Assembly: GCA_900316015.1 (NCBI GenBank)
Contig: ONBG01000013.1
Span: 1 to 64,000, forward strand
DNA from: an uncultured Prevotella sp.
Lineage (GTDB): Bacteria; Bacteroidota; Bacteroidia; Bacteroidales; Bacteroidaceae
DNA: 64,000 nucleotides
Direction: 5' to 3'
Position numbers and translations under genes: made by a program. This document shows positions 8,729-19,000 of this stretch, one piece after another (position 1 is the stretch's first letter; each line of letters starts with the position of its first letter). The notes under the pieces are model-generated. The model was not told the DNA's origin and made no database searches. It saw nothing but the letters and a program-made list of their open reading frames with translations.

Positions 8729-10501
8729 TCACTTAATGCTTTTATCAGAATAATGAGTATGCAGCAGGAGTTCTGCTTTTTCACTGAGAGGATGTCCGAG
8801 ATACTCCCGATAGAGTCTCTGGATATCTGGATTTTCATGACTTTTCCGGATTCGTTTTCCTTTGTCTTCATCATAGAGTGCACGCTGGCGTGCCTGGATT
8901 ATATGAATATCACCATGATGATAAGGCTGCCCTGCGCCACCGATGCATCCTCCTGGGCAGGCCATGACTTCCACGACATGGTAGGGCAGTTCCCCCTTAC
9001 GGAGCATTTCCATGATCTTTCTGGCGTTGCCAAGGGTATGGGCAACGCATACTTTGAGAGGAAAGTCATTCATGTATATGGTTGCATGCCGAATTCCTTC
9101 CAGTCCCCGTACCTCTTCGAAGTCGATTCTTTGTAGCTCTTTTCCCGTAAACGATTCATATACGGTGCGCAGAGCTGCTTCCAAAACACCTCCTGTGGTA
9201 CCAAAGATGACACCGGCTCCTGATGATTCCCCTAATGGACTGTCGAAATCACTGTCCTCCAAGCGGATGAAGTCGATGTTTGCCCGTTTGATGATCCGTG
9301 CCAGTTCTCTTGTAGAGATAGAATAATCCACGTCTGGACAACCTTTAGTCTGAAACTCAGGCCGTGTGCACTCGTATTTCTTGGCAAGGCAAGGCATGAT
9401 CGAGACGACAACAATCCGCTCACGTGGGATTCCCATCTTCTCTGCCCAATAGCTCTTGGCAATGCTGCCAAACATCTGTGCTGGTGACCGGGACGTAGAC
9501 GGATAATCCAGCAGGTCGGGGAACTCATGCTCGCAGAAGTTGATCCAAGCTGGACAGCAAGAGGTCATGATAGGGAGCTTGACTGTCCTGTCATTCTTTA
9601 GGAAACGTGTAATCCTTTCCAAGATCTCTGCCCCTTCTTCCATAATGGTCAGGTCTGCGGCGAAGTCTGTATCGAATACATAGTTGAATCCAACATTGCG
9701 TAAAGCTGTTGCCAATTTCCCGGTAACGACCGTGCCGGGTTCCATGCCAAACTCTTCACCCAAGGCGACACGAACGGCAGGAGCCGGCTGAGCAATCACT
9801 ACCTTGTCTGGATTTGCCAAGTCATCCATCAATCTATCTGTGTCATCATGTTCGGTCAAGGCACCAGTAGGGCAGACGGCTACACATTGCCCACAGTAAG
9901 TGCAGTCTGTGTCAGCCATCATCAGGTCGAAGGATGGTGCTATGGTCGTGTTGAATCCACGGCGTATGGCTCCCAAGACGCCGACAGATTGTACGTGATT
10001 GCACATACTCTCACACCGACGGCAATACACACATTTATCCATATTGCGAGTGATAGAAATCGTTTGCTCATGCTTTCTTGGCGACATTTCCCCCCCGGCA
10101 AAAGGCATTTCCCGGATATTAAACTGCATTACAAGCCGTTGCAGTTCACAGTCACTACACTTTGGGCAAGTCAAGCAGTCGTTGGGATGGTCAGATAGCA
10201 TGAGTTCTGCGATCGTCTTCCTCGCCCTAATCACACGTTGAGAGTGTGTATTTACCACCATTCCCTCTGTGCACATGGTCTCACAGGAAGGAGCAAGGTT
10301 GCGCCTATGCTCCACTTCCACTACGCACAGCCGGCAAGAAGCCGGTCGGTTTTGAACACAGGTGCCTTTCATATCAATATGACATAACCTGGGGATATGG
10401 ATACCCATTTGTTCTGCGGCTTCCATAAGAGTTGTCCCCCTCTCTACACAAATGGCATGACCGTCAATGGTCAGGTGTATCTTTTTCTTTTCCATAGTCA
10501 T
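8729..10501 (-). CDS. hydA: [FeFe]-hydrogenase catalytic subunit HydA
   Basis: The 590-residue protein has the modular layout of the NADH-linked trimeric class. An N-terminal [2Fe-2S] domain comes first, then a His-ligated 4Fe-4S site (HPNDCLTCPKCSDCEL, residues 105-120). Two 4Fe-4S ferredoxin clusters follow (CVYCRRCESMC, CTYCGQCVAVCP). The H-cluster domain has all three signatures: TSCCPAW (313-319), MPCLAKKYE (369-377) and EVMACPGGC leading into IGGAGQP (511-526). A small-subunit-like C-terminal tail (NPDIQRLYREYLG) is present. hydB ends 5 bp upstream. All catalytic ligands are present, so the enzyme should be active. ATGs at 10501 and 10495 are both possible. Confidence 0.96.
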   Translation of the reverse strand: MTMEKKKIHLTIDGHAICVERGTTLMEAAEQMGIHIPRLCHIDMKGTCVQNRPASCRLCVVEVEHRRNLAPSCETMCTEGMVVNTHSQRVIRARKTIAELMLSDHPNDCLTCPKCSDCELQRLVMQFNIREMPFAGGEMSPRKHEQTISITRNMDKCVYCRRCESMCNHVQSVGVLGAIRRGFNTTIAPSFDLMMADTDCTYCGQCVAVCPTGALTEHDDTDRLMDDLANPDKVVIAQPAPAVRVALGEEFGMEPGTVVTGKLATALRNVGFNYVFDTDFAADLTIMEEGAEILERITRFLKNDRTVKLPIMTSCCPAWINFCEHEFPDLLDYPSTSRSPAQMFGSIAKSYWAEKMGIPRERIVVVSIMPCLAKKYECTRPEFQTKGCPDVDYSISTRELARIIKRANIDFIRLEDSDFDSPLGESSGAGVIFGTTGGVLEAALRTVYESFTGKELQRIDFEEVRGLEGIRHATIYMNDFPLKVCVAHTLGNARKIMEMLRKGELPYHVVEVMACPGGCIGGAGQPYHHGDIHIIQARQRALYDEDKGKRIRKSHENPDIQRLYREYLGHPLSEKAELLLHTHYSDKSIK

Positions 10502-10506
10502 CGCAA

Positions 10507-12414
10507 TTAATAGACGGAGATAGCATGAAACTTACAGCGCGATAAGCACATGCCACATCGGATGCAGCGTGCAGGATTGATGACGTGTGGTGCTCGGACA
10601 TTGCCGATGATGGCATTAGCAGGGCAATGGCGAGCGCAAGCACCGCAACCCTTACAGGCTCCGGGATCAATGGAGTAGGTGAGGAGAGCCTTACATCGCT
10701 TGGCTCTGCAATGGTGCCGTTGTACATGCTCCTCATATTCTTCCCAGAAATTATTGAGTGTTGACAAAACTGGGTTGGGTGACGTTTGCCCCAATCCACA
10801 GAGGGCGGTGTCCTTAATGGTCTCGCTTAATGTCTTTAAACGGTTCAGGTCGTCTGAGGTGCCTGTACCTTCTGTGATCTTGGTCAGGATTTCCAAGAGA
10901 CGTTTGTTTCCAATACGGCAAGGCGTGCACTTCCCGCATGATTCTCCCACGGTAAACTCAAGGTAGAATTTTGCCACAGACACCATACAATCGTCTTCAT
11001 CCATGACGATCATACCTCCAGAGCCCATCATTGATCCAGCAGCCGTGAGGTGTTCATAGTCAATGGGAGTATCGAGATGCCGCTCTGTCAGACACCCTCC
11101 AGACGGCCCTCCAGTCTGCACGGCCTTAAACTTCTTCCCGTTTTTTACTCCTCCCCCGATGTCATAGATAATTTCACGTAAGGTTGTGCCCATGGGAACT
11201 TCAATTAGCCCTACATTATTGATTTTCCCAGCTAAGGCAAATACTTTAGTCCCCTTGGATGTTTCAGTTCCAATAGAGGAAAACCAAGATGCACCTCGTG
11301 TCAGAATGATGGGAATATTGGCAAGCGTTTCGACGTTGTTCACGTTGGTGGGCATGCCACAGTAGCCCGATTCCGCTGGGAAAGGCGGCTTTAGTGTAGG
11401 TTCTCCTCGTTTTCCTTCCATGGAGTGGATCAGGGCAGTCTCTTCTCCACAGACAAAGGCACCGGCGCCATAACGTATTTCAATGTCAAAGTTGAAAGCA
11501 GAACCGAGTATGCCCTCTCCTAACAAACCTAAATCCCGAGCTTGTTGTATGGCTATCTTGAGCCTACTTACAGCCAATGGATATTCAGCCCGGATATAGA
11601 TCAATCCACGAGAGGCGCCAATGCAAAACCCACAAATTGTCATTGCTTCCACGATGGAGTTCGGATCCCCTTCCATAATAGAACGGTCCATAAATGCACC
11701 GGGATCCCCTTCATCAGCATTGCAGACCACGTACTTTTGATCACCCTGATAGGAGCGTGAAAATTCCCACTTCTTTCCGGTAGGGAAGCCAGCACCACCA
11801 CGCCCCCGGAGCCCAGATCTTTTGATTTCTTCTATAACTTTTTCTGGGTCCTGCCCTTTCAACACTTGCTGGAGGGCGAGATAACCATCGCGTGCAATAT
11901 ACTCTAAGATGTCTTCAGGGTTGATCATCCCACAGTTGCGTAAAGCGATACGCATCTGTTTCCGATAGAAATTCATGTGTTTAGAGTCACTCACCGCGTT
12001 TGAAGTCTTTGGATCAACATAAAGCAAACGGTTCACTCTTCGACCTCCTATAACATGTTCCGTGATCAGTTCCTCTGCATCTTCAGGCTTTACTTGTACA
12101 TAGAAGGTGTTGTCTGGGATCATCTTTACAATGGGACCTTTCTCGCAGAAGCCGAAGCATCCCGTCGCTACTACATCTACCTGACCTTCAATATGGTGGG
12201 CGGCAATTGACAGCTTCAAGTTCTCTACGATTTTCCTACTGTCAGAAGCATGGCAGCCAGTACCTCCACAACAGAGAATTTGGAGATGTTCCGCACCTCT
12301 TTCCAATCCGGAGCATTCTTGTGATACCTGCTTGTAACTCTTCTCGCGTAGCTCCAATCTCCTCTGTGCTTGGAGTCGGATAGAGCTTAGTTCGTCGTGG
12401 GTCAATTTGTTCAT
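10507..12414 (-). CDS. hydB: NuoF-like flavoprotein subunit of NADH-linked [FeFe]-hydrogenase (HydB)
   Basis: The 635-residue protein is read from the ATG at 12414, giving MNKLTHDELS. Upstream in-frame codons run into the promoter. It has an N-terminal thioredoxin-like [2Fe-2S] domain (ILCCGGTGC, then GCFGFC), then the NuoF core with GRGGAGFPTGKKW (204-216) for FMN/NADH binding and an SLBB part. The 4Fe-4S site is CGKCTPC (493-499) plus C539. A C-terminal 2x[4Fe-4S] ferredoxin domain (CKGCGACARHCP, CIRCGMCLSRC) closes it. This layout is typical of HydB of bifurcating or NADH-dependent hydrogenases. Whether this complex truly bifurcates cannot be read from the sequence. Confidence 0.93.
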   Translation of the reverse strand: MNKLTHDELSSIRLQAQRRLELREKSYKQVSQECSGLERGAEHLQILCCGGTGCHASDSRKIVENLKLSIAAHHIEGQVDVVATGCFGFCEKGPIVKMIPDNTFYVQVKPEDAEELITEHVIGGRRVNRLLYVDPKTSNAVSDSKHMNFYRKQMRIALRNCGMINPEDILEYIARDGYLALQQVLKGQDPEKVIEEIKRSGLRGRGGAGFPTGKKWEFSRSYQGDQKYVVCNADEGDPGAFMDRSIMEGDPNSIVEAMTICGFCIGASRGLIYIRAEYPLAVSRLKIAIQQARDLGLLGEGILGSAFNFDIEIRYGAGAFVCGEETALIHSMEGKRGEPTLKPPFPAESGYCGMPTNVNNVETLANIPIILTRGASWFSSIGTETSKGTKVFALAGKINNVGLIEVPMGTTLREIIYDIGGGVKNGKKFKAVQTGGPSGGCLTERHLDTPIDYEHLTAAGSMMGSGGMIVMDEDDCMVSVAKFYLEFTVGESCGKCTPCRIGNKRLLEILTKITEGTGTSDDLNRLKTLSETIKDTALCGLGQTSPNPVLSTLNNFWEEYEEHVQRHHCRAKRCKALLTYSIDPGACKGCGACARHCPANAIIGNVRAPHVINPARCIRCGMCLSRCKFHAISVY

Positions 12415-12462
12415 ATGGATATAGGGTATATATGACTTTAGAGTTAATAATGCTAAATGCTG

Positions 12463-12494
12463 CAAATATAGACAAAAGATCCATTCCTTCCAAA
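12463..12494 (-). promoter_or_regulatory. Promoter of the hydBAC operon
   Basis: On the minus strand, TTTG (12494-12491) is followed after exactly 20 nt by TATATTTG (12470-12463), a perfect Bacteroidota promoter. Transcription would start near 12456, about 40 nt before the hydB ATG at 12414. Confidence 0.75.
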
Positions 12495-12516
12495 TAAAAA
12501 ACGATTTATTTGGAAG
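12487..12516. promoter_or_regulatory. 12-bp perfect inverted repeat over the hydB -33 element (candidate operator)
   Basis: CTTCCAAATAAA (12487-12498) and its exact reverse complement (12505-12516) are separated by 6 nt. The -33 TTTG lies inside one arm. There is no T-run on either side, so a repressor or activator site is more likely than a terminator for the upstream carboxypeptidase gene, although the latter is not excluded. Confidence 0.5.
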
Positions 12517-12571
12517 AATATGCAAAGAAAATCCGTTTTTAAGGAATTCTCTCTCAGATATAAGGTTGTAT

Positions 12572-13807
12572 CTATTTTATCAATGCCTTGCACAAGTCGC
12601 GTTGTAAGACGCGAGCATCAAGGACGGACATCTCGCTATCCATGATGGAAAAGGCGAGCATGTGACCGTTGCTACCCCGGCAATAGCCTGTGAGTGAACT
12701 GATCCCATAAGGATGGGACAGAGTTCCTGTCTTTCCTCTTATTTTTCCACGAAGCTTGGGATCGGACAGTTCTGAACGCAGGGTTCCATCGACTCCGGAA
12801 ATGGAGAGGTTTCGGTACAGTACGCTATAGATAGGTTTATGCTGATAGCCATAGATAAGAGCCTCAGTGAGCGCTTTTGGAGATAGATGATTATAAGTGC
12901 AAAGTCCACAACCATCATGGATGACCAATGACGTATCCCTTTGTCCCAGGTCATTCCTCAAGAAATGGCGCAAGTATCCAACACCTGCCACTGTAGGATG
13001 CTGATGTGGATTGGCTCTATGCCCAATGGTATAAAGGAGGGATGTTGCCTGTGTATTGGAACTGTTCTTCAACATTCTCTTAATGACCTTCTCTATACCT
13101 CGATAAAAACGGAAGATGCAATGAGATCCCTTGGGTACTCTGCCTATCACGATCTGGCTGTCTGCTATGGCAATGCCTTGATTGCGTAAGGCAGACTTTA
13201 GTTCCTTTTCCACCTTGGGCGCACCTTTGTAAAGGATGCCATAGCGAGAGAATGACAGGTCCCACGGATACCAATGCTGTTCACTTTTTACAGGTTCCTG
13301 CAACAGCAAGTCGATGTAAAAATGCCCTGTCATTTTCCGGATACCCTTTCGCTTCAGTGCTTTGGCAAACATAGATAAGTCGGGTGCATTCAACTGTGGG
13401 TCAAGGTCACCCTTAAAGGCTATATCCCCATCGAGGACCCCATCCTTTACTGATCCGCGGGTATAGATGGAAGTGGCGTATTTATAATGTGTCCCAAGAA
13501 GGTGCAAGCCAGAAATTCCTGTGAGCAATTTGAGGCAAGAAGCAGATGGGATTGAAACATTCTCGTGGAAACCATATACTGGACGATGAGCAGTCAAGTC
13601 GTAAACATACACGGCAAACTTACCTTTTACACGTGGCTTGGAAGCGAATTCTACCAATCGGTTCCTCAAATTCTGGTCAATGGGAATCGTTGCAGTGGGA
13701 TGAACCGTCGTCTTTTTCTCTTCTTTTTTCTTGTTTCCACAACTGGCAATCAGCAGTATACCGGCAACCAGGCATAATCCCTGTTTCAATATATATCGTA
13801 GTAACAT
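12572..13807 (-). CDS. dacB: D-alanyl-D-alanine carboxypeptidase/endopeptidase (PBP4, peptidase S13), lipoprotein
   Basis: The 411-residue protein has a lipoprotein signal (LVAGILLIASC, lipid Cys at 23). It carries the three serine penicillin-binding motifs of family S13: SCLK (Ser90-Lys93), SSN (near residue 245) and KTG (Lys359). It would trim or cleave peptidoglycan cross-links in the periplasm, anchored to a membrane. It lies upstream of hydB on the same strand but is separated by the hydB promoter, so the two are probably not cotranscribed. Confidence 0.88.
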   Translation of the reverse strand: MLLRYILKQGLCLVAGILLIASCGNKKKEEKKTTVHPTATIPIDQNLRNRLVEFASKPRVKGKFAVYVYDLTAHRPVYGFHENVSIPSASCLKLLTGISGLHLLGTHYKYATSIYTRGSVKDGVLDGDIAFKGDLDPQLNAPDLSMFAKALKRKGIRKMTGHFYIDLLLQEPVKSEQHWYPWDLSFSRYGILYKGAPKVEKELKSALRNQGIAIADSQIVIGRVPKGSHCIFRFYRGIEKVIKRMLKNSSNTQATSLLYTIGHRANPHQHPTVAGVGYLRHFLRNDLGQRDTSLVIHDGCGLCTYNHLSPKALTEALIYGYQHKPIYSVLYRNLSISGVDGTLRSELSDPKLRGKIRGKTGTLSHPYGISSLTGYCRGSNGHMLAFSIMDSEMSVLDARVLQRDLCKALIK

Positions 13808-14274
13808 GATGGCTTTTCTTTCTTATGTTTTGCAAAGTTAGTCAAATCTTTTAAGAAACCACTGCTTGGAACGCTAAAGATCAGGAAAACAAGTCAAGAA
13901 AGGATAAAACGAAAATAATAGGAGTTATGATAAATAAGAAGAGAAAATAGAAATCTCTCAGTTAATAAGCATGATACCCGCCCCTGAGAGATTGCCTTAA
14001 GATCGTCCATCCGAATTCAACAAAGAAGGGATGGCATACAGGACCATTCTTGAAGAGTTTTGTGAGCCTATAGTGGAACAGTAAACTAAAACCGGAGTAT
14101 CTTTCCTTTCCCATCCGATGACTAAAGACATCTATTCTTGTCATCATTCATGTAAAAAACGCATGAAATTCTTTTTTGTGACATAGAGATCAATAAAATT
14201 CAAAGATGGAGACTGAAAAGTTCAAAAAAAGATGTACATTTGCAGCGTTTAATCTTGATAAACATTATTCCGTA
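13808..14274. other. Intergenic region before the sigma factor
   Basis: This 467-bp AT-rich stretch has no recognisable gene. Short open frames (61 codons on the minus strand near 13962-14147; 17 codons at 14031-14084) show no family features. A 10-bp perfect inverted repeat, AATCTCTCAG and its complement (13952-13961 and 13984-13993, 22-nt loop), has no T-run. The -7 box at 14235-14242 is the only clear signal. Confidence 0.55.
14235..14242 (+). promoter_or_regulatory. -7 box of the ECF sigma gene
   Basis: TACATTTG fits TAnnTTTG. Transcription would start near 14249. This excludes the in-frame ATG at 14206 and points to the ATG at 14275 as the real start. No TTTG is seen at -33. Confidence 0.6.
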
Positions 14275-14853
14275 ATGAATGCACATCTATTCGAACAGAT
14301 CAAAAATGGAGAAATAACAGCCTTCAACCTATTATACAAAGAGTATTATCGGAAGCTCTGTTATATCGCCCTCCATATCTTGCACGACAAGTCATGTGCA
14401 GAGGAGGTGGCTGATGATGTCCTTTTTTATCTGTGGGACCATCGGGAGGAAATCAAGAATGTCTCTATTGAAGGTTATCTGGTCCAGGCTGTTCGGCATG
14501 GCTGTATTAATCGTGTGCAGTCAGCTTATCACCAGAAGCAAAAACTGTCGGACTCCATAACGGATGCCCCGCCTTTCTTCCTTTCCTTGTTTGCAGATGA
14601 TGATCCACTGAAAGACCTGATATCCCAAGAATTGGAACAAGCTGTCGATAAGGCAATGCATGAATTGCCAGAACAGACCAGGAAGGTTTTCCTCATGAGT
14701 AGGACGGAGAAGAAGAAATACCAAGAGATTGCCGCAGAATTGGGCATTACGGTGCCAACGGTCAAGTACCACATGAAAAATGCGCAAGACAAATTGAGGG
14801 AAGCACTCAAGAGATCCCTTATCCTACTACTCCTGCTTAACGGATTGCCTTAA
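14275..14853 (+). CDS. ECF-type RNA polymerase sigma factor of PUL 1
   Basis: The 192-residue protein has a sigma-70 region 2 (AFNLLYKEYYRKLCYIALHIL, then EVADDVLFYLWDHR) and a region 4 helix-turn-helix (LPEQTRKVFLMSRTEKKKYQEIAAELGITVPTVKYHM). Its length fits the Bacteroidota PUL ECF family. The start at 14275 is chosen because a -7 box lies at 14235-14242. The next gene is a FecR anti-sigma and the one after is a SusC with an STN domain. This is the classical trans-envelope relay, in which sugar binding at SusC releases the sigma factor. It probably activates the susC-susD-GH127-GH95 genes downstream. Confidence 0.92.
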   Translation: MNAHLFEQIKNGEITAFNLLYKEYYRKLCYIALHILHDKSCAEEVADDVLFYLWDHREEIKNVSIEGYLVQAVRHGCINRVQSAYHQKQKLSDSITDAPPFFLSLFADDDPLKDLISQELEQAVDKAMHELPEQTRKVFLMSRTEKKKYQEIAAELGITVPTVKYHMKNAQDKLREALKRSLILLLLLNGLP

Positions 14854-14917
14854 TAGCAATACAATTTTACTTTTATCCAACTATACTAAATTCATTTTTA
14901 ATTGCTTATATTGTTAG

Positions 14918-15940
14918 ATGCAAATGAGAGATAAAAATATAGACGACCTGATTACCGCTTACATGGACGAAGAAATCGATAGCGAGCAGTTGTCAGAATT
15001 GAGGACATGGGCCTTTGCTTCCCAAGCGAACGAGGATTATGTCAGACACCGGATCAAGTTTCTTTTTGCCCTTGAGGTGAAAGAAAATCCAGCCGGTTTT
15101 GATGAGACAGAGGGTATAGAGAGATTTTATCAGCATCTGTATGAGAAATCCCCTGCTGACCTTCGCCCCAGAGAGATTAGTTTTGATCAGTTTATCCGTT
15201 CCAAATGGTTCCGGTATGTAGCTGCAGCCATACTCCTCCTTATCATTGCCCTTCCTTGGGCAAGTTACCATATTACTTCCAGCCATGTGATTGGAAGTTT
15301 TGCACAAATGGAGATGAAAGCACCAGAAGGATCCACCCTTGATCTATATTTGCCAGACAGCACAAATATACACTTAAACAGCGGTTCGTTGATTTCATAC
15401 TCCCAAGGATACAATATCAGTGACCGGAATGTAGCACTCGATGGAGAGGCTTTCTTCAAGGTCAAGCACAAGAAAGAACTTCCCTTCCGAGTATTGACGG
15501 CTGAGATGGTCGTGGAAGATATTGGAACAGAGTTCTTCATTCGTAATTATAAGGATGAGAATGAAGCTGTCGCTGGACTGATCAGTGGAAAGATATCCTT
15601 AAGGAACCAGTTGGGCAAGAGCCAGCCAGTGGAGATGTCCGCTGGTGACAAGGTCATCATTGATAAGAGCACCGGCAAGATGAAGCTCATGAAGCGTGCT
15701 GTCTCCCCTACTACTACGTGCGATGATATCTACTTCGAGAACATGAGCCTATATGATGTCGCTCAAATCCTTAGTCGCAGCTATGGCGTCAACATCAAGG
15801 TCATGGATAAAATTAAGGGCGTTGGTTTCTATGGTTACTTCAATAAGAAAGAAGATGCTATTGGGGATATTATTGATGCGATCTCCCGCAGCTGCCATAT
15901 CCATTATAAGAAGAGCAAGAATTCTTACTACCTGTATTAA
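14918..15940 (+). CDS. FecR-family anti-sigma factor
   Basis: The 340-residue protein has an N-terminal cytoplasmic helical part, one membrane helix (about residues 99-115, YVAAAILLLIIALPWASY) and a periplasmic FecR domain (APEGSTLDLYLPDSTNIHLNSGS, then VALDGEAFFKVKH). A DUF4974-type C-terminal domain follows (VSPTTTCDDIYFENMSLYDVAQILSRSYGVNI). It should hold the sigma factor encoded 64 bp upstream and receive the signal from the STN domain of the SusC downstream. Start codons at 14918 and 14924 are both possible. Confidence 0.92.
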   Translation: MQMRDKNIDDLITAYMDEEIDSEQLSELRTWAFASQANEDYVRHRIKFLFALEVKENPAGFDETEGIERFYQHLYEKSPADLRPREISFDQFIRSKWFRYVAAAILLLIIALPWASYHITSSHVIGSFAQMEMKAPEGSTLDLYLPDSTNIHLNSGSLISYSQGYNISDRNVALDGEAFFKVKHKKELPFRVLTAEMVVEDIGTEFFIRNYKDENEAVAGLISGKISLRNQLGKSQPVEMSAGDKVIIDKSTGKMKLMKRAVSPTTTCDDIYFENMSLYDVAQILSRSYGVNIKVMDKIKGVGFYGYFNKKEDAIGDIIDAISRSCHIHYKKSKNSYYLY

Positions 15941-15959
15941 ATATGAATGAGAAGGTGAG

Positions 15960-15993
15960 GAAAGAGAGGCTGGGTGCGATCGGTCTCTCTTTC
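15960..15993 (+). terminator. Hairpin between the anti-sigma gene and susC
   Basis: GAAAGAGAG (15960-15968) pairs perfectly with CTCTCTTTC (15985-15993) across a 16-nt loop, followed by an AT-rich tail. It could end or attenuate the sigma/anti-sigma transcript so that the receptor genes depend on the sigma factor's own promoter. No strict T-run, so the call is moderate. Confidence 0.45.
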
Positions 15994-16081
15994 TTATTAA
16001 AAAATCGAAGATGAACACTATACCTTTTAAGAAATTCCTTGCTTGTAGTAATAGGAACTATAATCAAATCAATATTAACCT

Positions 16082-19000
16082 ATGCAGAGTTTTTTAATGA
16101 AAAGTACATTATTAGCAGGTCTGTTAGCATTTGGCCTCTTGCATCCTGTCTCTGCGCAGAATGTAACTTTCAATGCTAATCATGTGACCTTGAAATCAGC
16201 CATGGCACAAGTCAAGAAACAAACAGGCTACTCGTTTGTTTTCAAGAACGGAGCCATTGCTAATCTGAAGAAAGTGGTGAACATTCATGCCAAGGATGCA
16301 CCTGTCTCTCAAGTTGTCGATCAAATGCTGTCTGGTGAGGACGTATCTTACGAGATTCAAGGAAAGACCATCATCGTATATCGAAAAGATGGTGCCCAGC
16401 AAATCAAGCAGACCCACGAAGGCAACAAAGGCTCTCGAGTTAAGGTTTCTGGAAAGATCCTTGACAGCAATGGCGATCCCATTATTGGTGCCACCATTAA
16501 GCAAAAAGGCTCTTCCAACGGGACTGTTAGTGACGTGAATGGCTATTTCTCCTTTGAGGCGCCAGAAGGCTCCACGCTTGATGTTACTTATATCGGATAT
16601 CAGCCCCAGTCACTACGAGCAATCGCAGGGAGGGAGATCACCGTCAGTATGAAAGAAGACCAGGAATCACTCAATGAAGTGGTAGTAGTCGGGTATGGGA
16701 CTCAGAAGAAAGTCGACCTTTCAGGATCCGTAGCGGCTATTGATGTCGCTAAGATAACAGAAAGCAGACCTATTACAAATATCTCTAATGCCTTAACGGG
16801 TATGGCTGCAGGTGTCACTGTAACCTCAGCCAATAATGCTCCAGGAAATGATGATGCCTCTATCCTTGTACGTGGCCAAGGAACTTTAAATAATTCTTCT
16901 CCTCTCATTATTATTGATGGGGTAGAAGCATCTATGAGTTCCGTAAATCCACAAGACGTAGAATCGATTTCAGTATTGAAAGACGCCGCGTCTTCATCTA
17001 TCTACGGATCACGAGCTGCCAATGGTGTTATATTAATCACAACCAAAAAAGGTAAAAAGGGTTCTTTGAAATTGGACTATAACGGTTATCTTTCTTTGGA
17101 ATCAGCCCGAAAAACATATAAGCCTGTATCCGATTATGTAGAATATATGAAGTTAATGAATGAAGGATATGAAAATTCTGGACTTCCTGCTGTATTCTCA
17201 CAAACTTCTATTGATGCATGGGCAAATAATGACGACCCCATCCTTTACCCAAATAATAGTTGGACCGATGCTTTGTTCAAAACGCAAGTAGGGACAAATC
17301 ATGTTTTATCTATGAGTGGTGGAAGCGATAAATTCCGTTCTTACACATCATTTGGTTATATGGATAATCCAGGAATCATGGAGAATTCAGGTGAGCAGAA
17401 ATATAGCCTTAGAATGAACGTAGAAGGAGATGTCCGTCCATGGCTTACTCTCGGGGCAAACTTTAGCGGATATTTCTCAGATATCGATATTGGTAATGAA
17501 AATATATCGACAGCATTAAGTGCAATTGGACCTCCTGATATCGTTTATCGACATGATGGTAAATATGGTTCTGTAAACAACTCAGAAGATGACCCTCAAC
17601 AAGTTAGTTGTCTAATGTGGTTGAACAACAGAAAGGGTAGTAACGAAAAACATGATGGAAGGATTCGCTTGTTTGGAACGTTTAAGCCGTTTAAGGGGCT
17701 CTCTGTAACAGCATCTTATAATTATGAGTATAAAGATTGGCAAATAGAGCAAACTCCTGTTCAGATCGATTTATGGAATTTTTTAAGCAATACCATCGTA
17801 CGGTCTGGAAAGGACAAAACATGGGTAAGCAACAGAAATACAAAAGAAAAGCGTAATTATTGGGATGTTATCGCCCGTTATGAAAATAAATTTATTGATA
17901 ATAGATTGGGGGTAGAATTGATGGCTGGTACAAGCCGAGAGCAATATATGTGGAAATATTATCAAGCTACACGATATGATCTGGTGGACCTTAGCTTAGA
18001 TGCTATTGATGCAGCAACAGGAGAATCTACCTCTAGTGGATACAAGACAGAGTGGGCAATGAACTCATACTTTGGTAGAATGAACTTAAACTGGATGGAA
18101 AAGTATTTGTTTGAGTTTAACTTACGAGCTGATGGTTCATCAAGATTCCAAAAGAGTAATCGATGGGGATATTTCCCTTCTGCTTCTGCTGCTTGGAGAA
18201 TATCCGAAGAGAGTTTCATGAAGGATGCTGGATTTTCTAACTTGAAGCTCCGCGTGTCCTATGGTGCCTTAGGAAATAATTCTGTAGGAAATTATGATGC
18301 TTTATCTCTCTTTAGCCAATCCAATTATGTGTTCAATAATAACATGGCAATTGGTATGGCCCAAAAAGCCCTGGCTAACTCCAATCTTACATGGGAAAAG
18401 ACATATGTTGCCAACTTAGGTATTGACTTTGGTATCTTGAAAAATAGGTTAACCGGCACGATTGATATCTTCAACAAAAAAACTAAGGATATATTGATTA
18501 ATCTACCAGCTCCATTAGTACATGGAGTTGCCTCTATCCCTAAGCAAAACTCAGCAACAGTTAGGAACAGAGGTCTTGAATTCCAATTAGGATGGAATGA
18601 CCACATTGGAGAATTTAATTATAGTATCAATGGAAATTTCACCTATGTCAAGAATAAAGTCCTAAAATTTAAGGGAGATGACTATTCGTTAAGTGGAGCA
18701 AATTATATTAAAGAAGGATTATCTATAAACTCCCAGTACCTATTACGCGTAGACAGGATCATCCAGACAGATGAAGATCTGCAGAAGGTGAAGGACATGC
18801 AAACTGCTAACCCGAATGCATTCGCAGCCTTTGGAGTCCCTGGAAAAGGAGACTTATTATACAAAGACCTGAATGGTGACGGACTTATCAATAATGAGGA
18901 TAAGGAAATTTGCAGCGATGGTCCAAATCCTAAATTCCTTTTCGGATTAAACTTGTCTGCCTCATACAAGAACTTCGATCTTTCTGTTCTGTGTCAAGGA

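Noticed and set aside
8711..9136. Open frames opposite hydA, hydB and other long genes
   Set aside because: Opposite-strand shadows of well-supported coding sequence with all catalytic motifs on the other strand.
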